Of a stretch of DNA of 33,394 nucleotides, positions 14,635-22,490 are shown piece after piece (position 1 is the first letter of the stretch; each line of letters opens with the position of its first letter). The translations under genes were made by a program, and so were the position numbers. Origin of the DNA: Clostridia bacterium (lineage in GTDB: Bacteria > Bacillota > Clostridia > Oscillospirales > CAG-272); NCBI GenBank assembly GCA_017450945.1, contig JAFSSP010000004.1, positions 1 through 33,394 on the forward strand, written 5' to 3'. A model generated the notes under the pieces. That model saw only the letters and a list, made by a program, of their open reading frames with translations, had not been told where the DNA came from and did no database searches.

Positions 14635-15236
14635 CGTTTCTTTTGAAAGAGCTCCAGCAGCTTAAAGCGCACCTTATAGGTCGGGCTGTCGCTCTCGGTC
14701 AGCACCTTGTATTGACTTGGGGTAAGTCCGACCGACAAAAAGGAATCCTCGGCATCGGCTTTTGCGACCTTCGAGATTCCGAGGCAGAGCGGTGGGAACA
14801 GACAGCACCACCAGTTTTTGCCCGCGGCCTCTCCGATCTTTACCTGCAGGGAAAGATACTCCCCGGCAGGGAAGGCGATCGCGTCGTAATTTTTGGTCGG
14901 GTACTCCTCGACCGAAAGCGAAGCGGTGACGGGGTAGTCATACCCGGCTTCTTCGATCACTTCTTTTGCCACTCTTTCCAAGTCGCAAAGATGCTCCGAA
15001 AGATAGGCTTCAGCCTCGTCTTTTGAGAGTCCCGAGAGCGCGTCCGCAGTCGTTTCCAACAGCGCGTCGCGGACTTGCAGTTTGAGGGCTTGATCTTCCT
15101 CCGAGTTGGAATTTGCAATCACGTGAAAGCGGATGACCGAGTCGTAGATCGCTTCCTCGCCGTGGATTGGCAAAAAGGCCGAGACGAGAAGAGAGAGCAA
15201 AAGCAAAAAGACGATCGACGCAACCAATTTTTTCAT
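14631..15236 (-). CDS. spoIIR: Stage II sporulation protein R
   Basis: A 201-residue secreted signalling protein. In the forespore under sigma-F it crosses to the intermembrane space and triggers SpoIIGA to process pro-sigma-E in the mother cell. The N-terminal membrane segment KKLVASIVFLLLLSLLVSAF is followed by the hallmark SVIRFHVIANSNSEEDQALKLQVRDALL. WWCCLFPPLCL near residue 155 is also conserved. The start at 15236 is used because GGGGGAGGTG lies about 7 nt upstream; an upstream GTG falls inside that site. The ribosome binding site is part of a long inverted repeat. Confidence 0.93.
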   Translation of the reverse strand: MKKLVASIVFLLLLSLLVSAFLPIHGEEAIYDSVIRFHVIANSNSEEDQALKLQVRDALLETTADALSGLSKDEAEAYLSEHLCDLERVAKEVIEEAGYDYPVTASLSVEEYPTKNYDAIAFPAGEYLSLQVKIGEAAGKNWWCCLFPPLCLGISKVAKADAEDSFLSVGLTPSQYKVLTESDSPTYKVRFKLLELFQKKR

Positions 15237-15244
15237 AAACAACA

Positions 15245-15286
15245 CCTCCCCCTAGGTTCTACCGGTAGGATAGACCTGTGGGGAGG
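15245..15286 (-). promoter_or_regulatory. Inverted repeat burying the spoIIR ribosome binding site
   Basis: On the minus strand CCTCCCC (15286-15280) pairs with GGGGAGG (15251-15245), the spoIIR Shine-Dalgarno. Inside, AGGT pairs with ACCT and CTACC with GGTAG. The structure can block translation initiation, or serve as a terminator for the upstream nrnA gene, since TGTTGTTT follows. Confidence 0.6.
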
Positions 15287-15298
15287 CGCTTTATTCAG

Positions 15299-16297
15299 TT
15301 ACAGGGTCTCTTTCAAAACAGCAAGCAGTTTTTCTGCGGCCGCGTCGATGCTGTCGGCCTCAATCGTGCATCCGGCAGCCTTTTTGTGCCCGCCGCCTCC
15401 AAAGGCGCCGCAAAGGGCCGAGACGTCGTATCCGGTCGCAGATCTTGTCGAAACGCGGAAGATACCCGCTTCGCTTGGCTGTCGGATCGCAATGGCAACC
15501 TCAACGCCGATGAGCGATCTTGCCACGTCGACCAGCGTTTCGAGATGCTCGTCGGCAAGGCCGAGGGTGACCTTTTTGGAATAGGGGAATCTCACAACCG
15601 CGACCCGCCCGTCAAAATAGAGGGCAAGGTTTGCGGCGGCGTAAGACTCGGCAAGCAGTTGCTCGCGGCTTTTGCAGTCAAAAAGGTCGTGGTTGATGTC
15701 GGATGCGGGAACGCCTTCCTTGAGCAGTTCGGCCGCACGCATATGCGTTGAAGGCGTTGTGTTGGAAAAACGGAAGCAACCGGTGTCTGCGCTGATCGCC
15801 GCGTAAAGGCGGTTACAAATTTTGGAATTGAGCTGGATTTTCCCTGCCTTTTGCAATTCCTTTGCAAGATCAAACAAAATTTCGCCGGTCGCGGCGGCCT
15901 TCGGGTCGATGTAGTGATCCGCAAATGGGGTGCCGACCGCGTGATGGTCGATCATCAGATCGATCTTGCCTTCATAGATCGGGAACAGATCGCCAAGCTG
16001 GGAAGGCGAGGCCGTGTCGAGCGCGATGATGCGCTCGGGAGAAAAATCCTTTGGGATATTCTCTTTGCCAAATGCAATCATCTCGTCGCCCATCAAAAAG
16101 CGAAGCCTGTCGGGCAGGGGAGAGATACAGGCGCCAACGACGGCCGACCCGGTCTGCGAGAGCATTTCATAGAGCGCAAGCGAAGATCCCAGCGCGTCAG
16201 CGTCCGGGTTGCGGTGAAAGAGCAGGAGCGTGTTCTTTTTCTTTTGGAATTCTTCCAAAAGGGCCTCTTTTGTGAAGGTGCAAAAGCTGTTGTTCAT
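15299..16297 (-). CDS. nrnA: DHH/DHHA1 phosphoesterase NrnA (oligoribonuclease/pAp phosphatase)
   Basis: A 332-residue protein. NrnA finishes mRNA decay by cleaving nanoRNAs and also dephosphorylates pAp. The DHH domain shows HRNPDADALGS at about residues 28-38, ALDTA near 92 and DHH near 117. The C-terminal DHHA1 domain ends in GAFGGGGHKKAAG. All metal-binding motifs are present. The start overlaps the rbfA stop by 4 nt (ATGA). rbfA-nrnA adjacency is common in Firmicutes. Confidence 0.93.
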   Translation of the reverse strand: MNNSFCTFTKEALLEEFQKKKNTLLLFHRNPDADALGSSLALYEMLSQTGSAVVGACISPLPDRLRFLMGDEMIAFGKENIPKDFSPERIIALDTASPSQLGDLFPIYEGKIDLMIDHHAVGTPFADHYIDPKAAATGEILFDLAKELQKAGKIQLNSKICNRLYAAISADTGCFRFSNTTPSTHMRAAELLKEGVPASDINHDLFDCKSREQLLAESYAAANLALYFDGRVAVVRFPYSKKVTLGLADEHLETLVDVARSLIGVEVAIAIRQPSEAGIFRVSTRSATGYDVSALCGAFGGGGHKKAAGCTIEADSIDAAAEKLLAVLKETL

Positions 16298-16674
16298 GAA
16301 TTGCCCTCACTCTCGTCGGGATCCTCTTTCGGAATGTCAAGGCCTTTTAGGATCGACGCGATATGCGCGCCGTGGCGGATCGAATCGTCCGGAAGAAAGG
16401 TCAGTTCAGGCGTAATTCTCAGGTTGAGCGTGTGCGCGAGCTCGCGGCGGATGTAGCCGGTTGCGGCTTTCAGGCCCTGCTTCAGCTCTTTGGAGTTTGC
16501 GTCGCCGGTGAGCGTGGAATAATACACCTTTGCATATTTGAGATCGGTGGTGCAGTCGACTGCCGTGACCGATAAAAATGCGTCGCTGACCCGGGGATCC
16601 TTGACGCCCCTCAAAATCGAGGCGAGCTCCTTCTGGATCTCTTCGTTGATGCGCCCTTGCCGATAGCCTGCCAT
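16294..16674 (-). CDS. rbfA: 30S ribosome-binding factor RbfA
   Basis: A 126-residue protein with the KH-like RbfA fold: GRINEEIQKELASILRGVKDPR near the N-terminus, TDLKYAKVYYS in the middle, and ELTFLPDDSIRHGAHI at the C-terminal end. It is needed for late maturation of the 16S rRNA 5' end. I chose 16674 because GGAG lies 9 nt upstream; the alternative at 16689 (MEKTS-) has no site. The usual nusA-infB genes do not precede it; instead it has its own promoter. Confidence 0.93.
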   Translation of the reverse strand: MAGYRQGRINEEIQKELASILRGVKDPRVSDAFLSVTAVDCTTDLKYAKVYYSTLTGDANSKELKQGLKAATGYIRRELAHTLNLRITPELTFLPDDSIRHGAHIASILKGLDIPKEDPDESEGNS

Positions 16675-16708
16675 ACTTGTTTTCTCCATCGTTAAATTTT
16701 TCACTCTC

Positions 16709-16737
16709 AGTATACCAATCTTTCCTGCAAAAAACAA
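16709..16737 (-). promoter_or_regulatory. Promoter of rbfA-nrnA
   Basis: On the minus strand TTGTTT (16737-16732), a 17-bp spacer, and TATACT (16714-16709) with TGG before it. Confidence 0.65.
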
Positions 16738-16777
16738 GTGGCGGGCGCGATTTTTTTGTTTTTTTGCAAAAAATCCC

Positions 16778-16806
16778 TTTTCAATCGTCTTTCTCTGTGT
16801 TAAAAT
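16778..16806 (+). promoter_or_regulatory. Promoter of prmC-ddl
   Basis: TTTTCA at 16778-16783, a 17-bp spacer and TAAAAT at 16801-16806. The -35 is weak. It is divergent from the rbfA promoter. Confidence 0.5.
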
Positions 16807-16845
16807 AAAAAAAGAAAGCATCGTTTTTTGCAAGGAGGCGCTTTT

Positions 16846-17673
16846 ATGACCGAACGTGAAATCTGCAAGCGTCTTCGGGAGGCGGGGATCGAGGATCCCT
16901 CGCGGGAGGCGGCACTCCTTTTGGCGCATTTTTGCGGACGGACGAGCCCCGACTTTGAGGGGATCGACTATGAGGATAAGAGACTCCAAAAAGCCGTTGA
17001 CGCGCGCTGTCAGCATACCCCTTTGCAATATCTGTTTGGCGAATGGCCGTTTTTCAGGCAGGGCTATCTTGTTTCAAAAGATTGCCTGATCCCGCGGTCG
17101 GACACCGAGATTTTGGTGGAAGAAGCGATCAAAGTTTTGCCTGAAAGTGCTTATTTTGCAGACCTTTGCACCGGGAGCGGTTGCATTGCCGTGTCCACCC
17201 TTGCCGAACGGGTGGATACTTCCTGCGTGGCGCTCGAAAAGTTTCCAAAGACTTTGGATCTGGCAAAAAAGAACGCCGCACGCAACCAAGTGGAGGAGCG
17301 ATTTTTCCCGCTCTGCGCCGATCTTTTGACAAAGGAAGGTGTAGAGAAACTGGCAAAAAAAGCACCCTTTGACGCGATCCTTTCCAACCCGCCCTACATT
17401 CGTTCCTCGGTGATCCCGACCCTTTCAGACGAAGTGCAGGCCGAGCCGCACGCGGCGCTCGACGGCGGGGAAGACGGCCTTGTCTTTTACCGGGCGATCC
17501 TCTCTCTTAGAAATCTTCTCAGGCCGGGCGGGCGGATGCTTCTGGAGATCGGATACGACCAGGCCGAAGCGGTCACTTCCATGGCAAAAGAGGCCGGGTT
17601 TTCAGAGATCCGGGTCATAAAGGATTACGGCGGATGCGATCGCGTGGTGTCGCTTGCTCTTTCGCAAACATAA
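16846..17673 (+). CDS. prmC: Peptide chain release factor N5-glutamine methyltransferase
   Basis: A 275-residue protein that methylates the Gln of the GGQ motif in release factors. An N-terminal helical domain is followed by QYLFGEWPFF, LIPRSDTEILVE, the SAM loop DLCTGSGCIA and the catalytic NPPY in ILSNPPYIRSSVIP. PRSDTE replaces the common PRPETE, which is within family variation. AAGGAGG precedes the ATG at 16846. prfA is not adjacent. ddl follows after 45 bp and is probably co-transcribed. Confidence 0.93.
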   Translation: MTEREICKRLREAGIEDPSREAALLLAHFCGRTSPDFEGIDYEDKRLQKAVDARCQHTPLQYLFGEWPFFRQGYLVSKDCLIPRSDTEILVEEAIKVLPESAYFADLCTGSGCIAVSTLAERVDTSCVALEKFPKTLDLAKKNAARNQVEERFFPLCADLLTKEGVEKLAKKAPFDAILSNPPYIRSSVIPTLSDEVQAEPHAALDGGEDGLVFYRAILSLRNLLRPGGRMLLEIGYDQAEAVTSMAKEAGFSEIRVIKDYGGCDRVVSLALSQT

Positions 17674-17718
17674 ACTGAAGTTGCAGAAATTCTCCATTCC
17701 AAAAAAGGAGTCACAGAT

Positions 17719-18759
17719 TTGAAAATCGTTGTGTTGGCAGGGGGCATCTCCCCCGAACGCGAGGTCTCCCTTTCCTCCGGGAGTCTCATTGCAAACGCGC
17801 TGATCAAAAAAGGCCATCGCGTCTTGTTCCTCGACCTCTATCTCGGGATGCCTTCGCTTCCCGAAGACCCGGATTGTCTTTTTACCGATAGCCTGATCCA
17901 CGAGCATGCCATTTCAAAGGCCATTCCGAATATGGAAGAGCTGAAGACACGAGCCGAGAACGGCAACGCGCTGATCGGGAAGAATGTGCTTGAGCTCTGC
18001 CGCAGAGCCGATCTTGTTTTTCTCGCTCTTCACGGCGGCATTGGCGAGAACGGGCAGATCCAGGCGGTACTGGAAGCCTATGGGATCCCGCACACGGGCT
18101 CCTCTTACGAGGGCGCGCTCCTGGCCATGAACAAGGATCTTTCCAAACGTCTCTGGCGCGACGCCGGTGTGCCGACGCCCGACTGGGTGCTCCTGGATCG
18201 AAAGGATCCCGAAAAGGATCTGGCAGAAGCGATCGCGCGGTTGGGAAAAGACGTCGTTGTCAAACCGATCGGCTGCGGTTCCAGCGTAGGGGTGTCGATC
18301 CCAAAGGATGAGGCCGCGCTTTCGCGAGCGGTCAAAGAGGCCGCCGAATGGGGGCAGCTGCTTCTTGAGCGGCGGATCTTCGGCCGTGAATTTGCCATCG
18401 GAATTTTGGGCGACGAGATCTTGCCTCCGGTAGAGATCATTCCAAAGCGCGGATTTTACGACTACAAAAACAAGTACCAGGGAACGACCGAGGAGATCTG
18501 CCCGGCAGAAATGCCCGAAGGCGTCCTGGAAAAAGCAAAGGATTTTTCCAAAAAAGCCTTTGACGCGCTGCACCTTTCGGGATATGCCAGATTCGATCTT
18601 CTTTTGGATCGCGAAAACCGGCTTTGGTTCCTCGAAGCCAACACACTCCCCGGCATGACGCCGAACAGCCTGCTCCCGAGAGCGGCCGTGGCGGCCGGGA
18701 TCGGCTATCCCGACCTCTGTCAGAGGATTGCGGAGCTTGCCAAACCATCTTGTCAGTGA
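17719..18759 (+). CDS. ddl: D-alanine--D-alanine ligase
   Basis: A 346-residue ATP-grasp enzyme that makes the D-Ala-D-Ala end of the peptidoglycan precursor. Seen are AGGISPEREVSL, FLALHGGIGENGQIQ, VVKPIGCGSSVGVS, GFYDYKNKYQG and FLEANTLPGMTPNSLLP. The omega-loop Tyr in FYDYKNKY points to D-Ala rather than D-lactate as second substrate, so vancomycin-type resistance is not suggested. The start codon is TTG, 8 nt after AAAGGAG. A strong terminator follows. Confidence 0.95.
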   Translation: MKIVVLAGGISPEREVSLSSGSLIANALIKKGHRVLFLDLYLGMPSLPEDPDCLFTDSLIHEHAISKAIPNMEELKTRAENGNALIGKNVLELCRRADLVFLALHGGIGENGQIQAVLEAYGIPHTGSSYEGALLAMNKDLSKRLWRDAGVPTPDWVLLDRKDPEKDLAEAIARLGKDVVVKPIGCGSSVGVSIPKDEAALSRAVKEAAEWGQLLLERRIFGREFAIGILGDEILPPVEIIPKRGFYDYKNKYQGTTEEICPAEMPEGVLEKAKDFSKKAFDALHLSGYARFDLLLDRENRLWFLEANTLPGMTPNSLLPRAAVAAGIGYPDLCQRIAELAKPSCQ

Positions 18760-18765
18760 ATCTTT

Positions 18766-18794
18766 CGCCCGCGGGGAACCCCGCGGGCGGTTTT
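18766..18794 (+). terminator. Terminator of prmC-ddl
   Basis: CGCCCGCGGGG pairs with CCCCGCGGGCG, loop AA, followed by TTTT. Confidence 0.9.
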
Positions 18795-18811
18795 CTCTGT
18801 TTGACAAATAC

Positions 18812-18840
18812 TTGACAAATGCGGGTGGGTATGATATAAT
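18812..18840 (+). promoter_or_regulatory. Strong promoter with duplicated -35
   Basis: TTGACA at 18812-18817, a 17-bp spacer, and TATAAT at 18835-18840 with TGA before it. A second TTGACA lies 11 bp upstream at 18801-18806, out of register for the same -10. Confidence 0.88.
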
Positions 18841-18848
18841 ATCAAGTT

Positions 18849-18934
18849 GGTATTTGGTCTTGGTCATAGATCAGGCCGAATACCGCATAGCATACTTGAG
18901 TCATTCCGTATCAACCGGATCTCCAAAAAGATCC
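18849..18934 (+). promoter_or_regulatory. Structured leader of the acyl-CoA synthetase gene
   Basis: Two hairpins lie in the approximately 110-nt untranslated leader. GGTATTTGG (18849-18857) pairs with CCGAATACC (18876-18884) through one G-U, and GGATCT (18917-18922) pairs with AGATCC (18929-18934). Neither is followed directly by a long T run. I do not recognise a known riboswitch or T-box. Confidence 0.45.
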
Positions 18935-18956
18935 TGCGATGCTGAAAGGATTTTTT

Positions 18957-20687
18957 ATGGCATTCAAAAACAGAAAGAAAAACTATCCTCTTTACGAGAC
19001 GACAAAATTTGATAATCTGCGCACCATGGTTGAGAACGTGGCAAACCGCTATCCGGATCGTTATGCGCTCACCTTCCGCCGCCATCCCTCGGATGAAGCC
19101 CCCATGCACTTCACCTTCCGCGAGTGCGAGGAGATCGTTCGGGACAATGCCACCGCGTTCCACGCGATGGGAATGAGCGGCAAGACGGTTGCAATCATTG
19201 GAGAGGCAACGCCGGAATGGCTGCTTTGCTATCTTTCGGTCATGTGCATCGGCGGCATCACCGTTCCGATCGACAAGGAGCTTCCTCCGCTCGATATGGC
19301 CTCCATCCTCAGCACCGCGGAGTGCGAGTTTGCGCTGGTGACAAAGCTCGCCTACAAAAAGCTGGCCGAGGTCAGAGAGGATCTTCCGGCTCTCAAGACC
19401 GTGATCCTTTTGGACGACGGCGACATCGATGCTTGCAGAAATCTCTCGGATATCCGCCGCGAGGGAACCGAGCTTCTCAAAAAGGGCGATAAGAGCTATT
19501 TTGAGTATCCGATCGACAACACCGCGCTTGCTTCGATCGTGTTCACGTCGGGAACCACCGGCAAGGGCAAGGGCGTGATGCTTTCGCAAAAGAATATCTG
19601 CTCGGATATGGAGCAGGGAATGTATAATTTCCAGATTACCTACCGTACCATGCTGGTCCTGCCTCCGCACCACACCTTCGGTTCCACCGTCAACTTTGTG
19701 GGCCACTTTGCGCAGGGATGCGAAATCTATGTTTCCTCGGGCATCCGTTACATCATGAAGGAGCTCAAGGAGTTCCGCCCGACCCACCTCATTCTGGTTC
19801 CTTTGTTTGTTGAGACCTTCTACAAACGCATTCTGTCCGCGGCCGAAAAGAGCGGCTCTCTGAAAGCTCTCCAAGCTATGATCAAGGTTTCCAACGGCAT
19901 GCGCAAAACCGGCGTCGATCTGCGCAAAAAATTCTTCAAGCCGGTGCTCGATAACTTCGGCGGCGAGTTGGAGATGATCATTTGCGGAGGCGCCGCGCTC
20001 AATCAGGACGTGATCGATTTCTTTGAGAGCATCGGCATCACCGTGCTCAACGGCTACGGCATCACCGAATGTGCGCCGCTCATCTCCTGCAACCGCAACG
20101 AGTACCGCAAGACCGGCTCGGTCGGCCTTCCCATCATCGGCGGCAGAGTCAAGATCGTCGATCCGGATGAAAACGGCGAAGGCGAGATTGCCTTCAAGGG
20201 GCCGAACGTCATGCTTGGCTACTTCCACGACGAGGCCGCAACCGCCGCCGTCATGGACGAGGACGGCTACTTCCACACCGGCGACTACGGTAAGATCATC
20301 GTCGAAGGCACCGACCAATGGATCTATATTACCGGGCGTCTCAAGAATCTCATCATCTTCTCAAACGGCAAAAACGTCTATCCCGAGGAGATCGAAACCG
20401 ATATTCAGGGCGTTTACGGAGTCAACGAAGTCGTCGTCTACGCAGGCCAGTCAAAGAGCGATCCGGCAAAGGAAGTCATCGTTGCCGAGATCTATCCCGA
20501 CGCCGACGGGCTCAAGATGCACAACATCACCGATCCGCAAAAGTATTTTGAGGAAGAGATCCGTAAGATCAACCAGAAAAACGTCTCCTATAAAGCCGTT
20601 GGCAAGGTGAAGCTCAGAGACGAGGAATTCCCCAAGAATACCTCCAAAAAGATCATCCGCTTTGCCATCGACAAGAGTATTGATTAA
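18957..20687 (+). CDS. AMP-binding acyl-CoA (or acyl-ACP) synthetase
   Basis: A 576-residue adenylate-forming enzyme of the long-chain fatty acid-CoA ligase type. ATP-binding motif IVFTSGTTGKGKGVMLSQ near residue 197, GYGITECAPLISCN near 370, YFHTGDYGKI near 440 and the hinge ITGRLKNLIIFSNGKNVYPEEIE are all present. It activates a carboxylic acid as its adenylate and transfers it to CoA or ACP; which acid cannot be read from sequence. The ATG at 18957 follows GAAAGGA. It is monocistronic behind the strongest-looking promoter of this part of the window, with two terminator hairpins after it. Confidence 0.9.
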   Translation: MAFKNRKKNYPLYETTKFDNLRTMVENVANRYPDRYALTFRRHPSDEAPMHFTFRECEEIVRDNATAFHAMGMSGKTVAIIGEATPEWLLCYLSVMCIGGITVPIDKELPPLDMASILSTAECEFALVTKLAYKKLAEVREDLPALKTVILLDDGDIDACRNLSDIRREGTELLKKGDKSYFEYPIDNTALASIVFTSGTTGKGKGVMLSQKNICSDMEQGMYNFQITYRTMLVLPPHHTFGSTVNFVGHFAQGCEIYVSSGIRYIMKELKEFRPTHLILVPLFVETFYKRILSAAEKSGSLKALQAMIKVSNGMRKTGVDLRKKFFKPVLDNFGGELEMIICGGAALNQDVIDFFESIGITVLNGYGITECAPLISCNRNEYRKTGSVGLPIIGGRVKIVDPDENGEGEIAFKGPNVMLGYFHDEAATAAVMDEDGYFHTGDYGKIIVEGTDQWIYITGRLKNLIIFSNGKNVYPEEIETDIQGVYGVNEVVVYAGQSKSDPAKEVIVAEIYPDADGLKMHNITDPQKYFEEEIRKINQKNVSYKAVGKVKLRDEEFPKNTSKKIIRFAIDKSID

Positions 20688-20704
20688 GAGAATAAAAAGA
20701 GAAT

Positions 20705-20750
20705 GCGAGAGAAACTTTTTTGCAAAAAAAAGTTTCTCTCGCGCTCTTTT
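20705..20750 (+). terminator. First terminator hairpin after the acyl-CoA synthetase
   Basis: A 17-bp stem: GCGAGAGAAACTTTTTT with AAAAAAGTTTCTCTCGC. It is followed by GCTCTTTT, a modest U tract. Confidence 0.65.
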
Positions 20751-20795
20751 CAAAAAACTGCCAAAACAAATCGTTTGGTTGTTTTTTCTGAAGGG

Positions 20796-20840
20796 TTTTG
20801 GGAACTCTTTTTTTCAAAAAAGAGTTCCCAAAAATTTTTT
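20796..20840 (+). terminator. Second, stronger terminator hairpin
   Basis: A perfect 18-bp stem: TTTTGGGAACTCTTTTTT with AAAAAAGAGTTCCCAAAA, loop TC, followed by TTTTTT that reaches the stop codon of the opposing PHP gene. Confidence 0.85.
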
Positions 20841-21537
20841 ATTCACTGATTTCCCGTTCTTCGTAAAACAGTTCCATAGAGCCGTCACGGACGCGGCGAA
20901 TGAAGTCGGCGACGTCTTCGATCGGTGTATCCGACTGCATACCGGCAAACTTTGTCTGGTTCGGGCCGCGGTGGTTATCGGTTCCGGCGGTCACAAGCAG
21001 GCCGTAGCTCTCGGCGTAGTGCTTTGCCATTTCGTTTTCAAACTCGGAGCGGTTGGCGTTGATGATCTCCACGCCGTCAACTGAGCGGGGCATGAGGCGA
21101 ATATAGGGAATATAATCGGCCTCGCGGAAGGGATGCGCGTGAATGACGAGCGCTCCTGCCTCTCTGAAATAAGCCAGTTGTTCGGGCTTTTGTTTTCTCA
21201 TCTCGTGGATCTCCGGGTGGGCGATGAACCACTCGGGGGTAAGGCCGTAGATGAGGAAATCGGTGCCGCTATAGGTGGATTCCACGCCGAAAAAGACCTT
21301 GAGGCCGATCTCTTTGCCGATCTTTTCCGCCTCATAATAGTCGGTCAGATAAAACGCGATGAGTTCTTCATAGGGTGCGTGGCGGTCGTAATTGATGTTG
21401 CCGTCGACAAAATGGTTGGTGACAAACACGCCGTCGTATCCTGCACTCTTGTAATATTCGAGAGATTCGCGGACGGTGGCGTGTCCGCATTTGCTGACCG
21501 GAAAGGTGTGCAAATGCGTTTCGTAACGATAGATCAT
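20839..21537 (-). CDS. PHP-domain metal-dependent phosphoesterase
   Basis: A 232-residue protein with the PHP metal-binding motifs: HLHT at residues 8-11, VFVTNH near 37-42, FGVES near 82, HAHPFRE near 134 and GTDNH near 185. PHP proteins hydrolyse phosphoester bonds (histidinol phosphate, nucleotides or polymerase proofreading); the substrate here is unknown. The start overlaps the recR stop by 4 nt, making it the last gene of dnaX-ybaB-recR-PHP. Confidence 0.87.
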   Translation of the reverse strand: MIYRYETHLHTFPVSKCGHATVRESLEYYKSAGYDGVFVTNHFVDGNINYDRHAPYEELIAFYLTDYYEAEKIGKEIGLKVFFGVESTYSGTDFLIYGLTPEWFIAHPEIHEMRKQKPEQLAYFREAGALVIHAHPFREADYIPYIRLMPRSVDGVEIINANRSEFENEMAKHYAESYGLLVTAGTDNHRGPNQTKFAGMQSDTPIEDVADFIRRVRDGSMELFYEEREISE

Positions 21538-22133
21538 ACTTCTCGCCTTCCTTCCAGGGCGCGGAAGAGCGTGACCTCGTCCGCATATTCCAGATCGGCT
21601 CCCACCGGTACGCCATAGGCAAGCCGGGTGACTTTGACGCCGAGCGGTTTTAACAGTTTGGAAAGATACAGGGCGGTCGCCTCGCCCTCCACAGTCGGAT
21701 CGGTGGCAACGATGACCTCCTTGATCTCTCCCTCGCCGACGCGGGCGAGGAGCTCTTTGATTTTCAGCTTTTCGGGGGTGATCCCATTCATCGGGGAAAT
21801 GACCCCGTGAAGCACATGATAAACGCCGGAAAACTCACGCACCTTTTCCATGGCAAGAAGTGCTCTGGGATCGGTCACGACGCAAACCGTGGAGCGGTCG
21901 CGACCCGGATCGGCGCAGATGGGGCAGAGCTCTTTGTCGGTTAGATTCTGGCAGACAGGGCAGAGGTGGATCTTTTCTTTTGCGTCGGTCAGTGCGTGCG
22001 CAAAGTCGGCGACCTCTTCTTTTTCGAGTTCCAGCACCGAGAAAGCCATGCGCATGGCGCTCTTTTTTCCAACGCCCTCAAGACGGGCAAACTGCTCGGC
22101 AAGACGCGCGAGCGATTCGATGTATTCGGCCAT
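21534..22133 (-). CDS. recR: Recombination protein RecR
   Basis: A 199-residue protein that with RecF and RecO loads RecA at gaps. It has the N-terminal helix-hairpin-helix region FARLEGVGKKSAMRMAF, zinc finger CPVCQNLTDKELCPIC, and Toprim motifs CVVTDPRALLAMEK and VIVATDPTVEGEATALYL. Normal length. It starts 3 nt after the ybaB stop. Confidence 0.97.
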   Translation of the reverse strand: MAEYIESLARLAEQFARLEGVGKKSAMRMAFSVLELEKEEVADFAHALTDAKEKIHLCPVCQNLTDKELCPICADPGRDRSTVCVVTDPRALLAMEKVREFSGVYHVLHGVISPMNGITPEKLKIKELLARVGEGEIKEVIVATDPTVEGEATALYLSKLLKPLGVKVTRLAYGVPVGADLEYADEVTLFRALEGRREV

Positions 22134-22136
22134 GTC

Positions 22137-22478
22137 TTAAAACATTCCGGGCAGTCCCATGGAGCCGGTGATCTGGCTCATGGCGGCGTTTGTAGTGTCC
22201 TCGACACGCTTGATGGCTTCGTTGACGGCGGCGACCAGGATATCCGAAAGCGTCTCCACGTCGTCGGGATCGACGATCTCGGGAGAAATTTCAATCGAAA
22301 GGATCTCTTTTTTGCCGTTGATTTTTACCTTGACGGCGCCGCCTCCGGCAGAGATGTCATAAACCTCTTCCTCCAGCTCGGCCTGCTTGGCCGCCATTTC
22401 TTCCTGCATTTTCTGAGCCTGACGGAGCATGGCCTGCATGTTCCCGCCGCCTGCGTTTTTCGGAATGTTTGCTTTCAT
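22137..22478 (-). CDS. YbaB/EbfC family nucleoid-associated protein
   Basis: A 113-residue protein with GGNMQAMLRQAQKMQEEMAAKQAELEEEVYDISAG, the YbaB signature. It forms dimers that bind DNA, and its gene nearly always lies between dnaX and recR, as here. AAGGAGAG precedes the ATG. Confidence 0.95.
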   Translation of the reverse strand: MKANIPKNAGGGNMQAMLRQAQKMQEEMAAKQAELEEEVYDISAGGGAVKVKINGKKEILSIEISPEIVDPDDVETLSDILVAAVNEAIKRVEDTTNAAMSQITGSMGLPGMF

Positions 22479-22490
22479 ATCTGTCTCTCC

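Noticed and set aside
17719-18759. D-alanine--D-lactate ligase (vancomycin resistance)
   Set aside because: The omega-loop Tyr in FYDYKNKY indicates D-Ala specificity and no vanH or vanX is near.
18841-18956. T-box or known riboswitch before the acyl-CoA synthetase
   Set aside because: I see no T-box sequence, no specifier loop and no antiterminator/terminator pair.
18864-20318. 484-codon open frame opposite the acyl-CoA synthetase
   Set aside because: Shadow of a clear adenylate-forming enzyme; lacks start signals.
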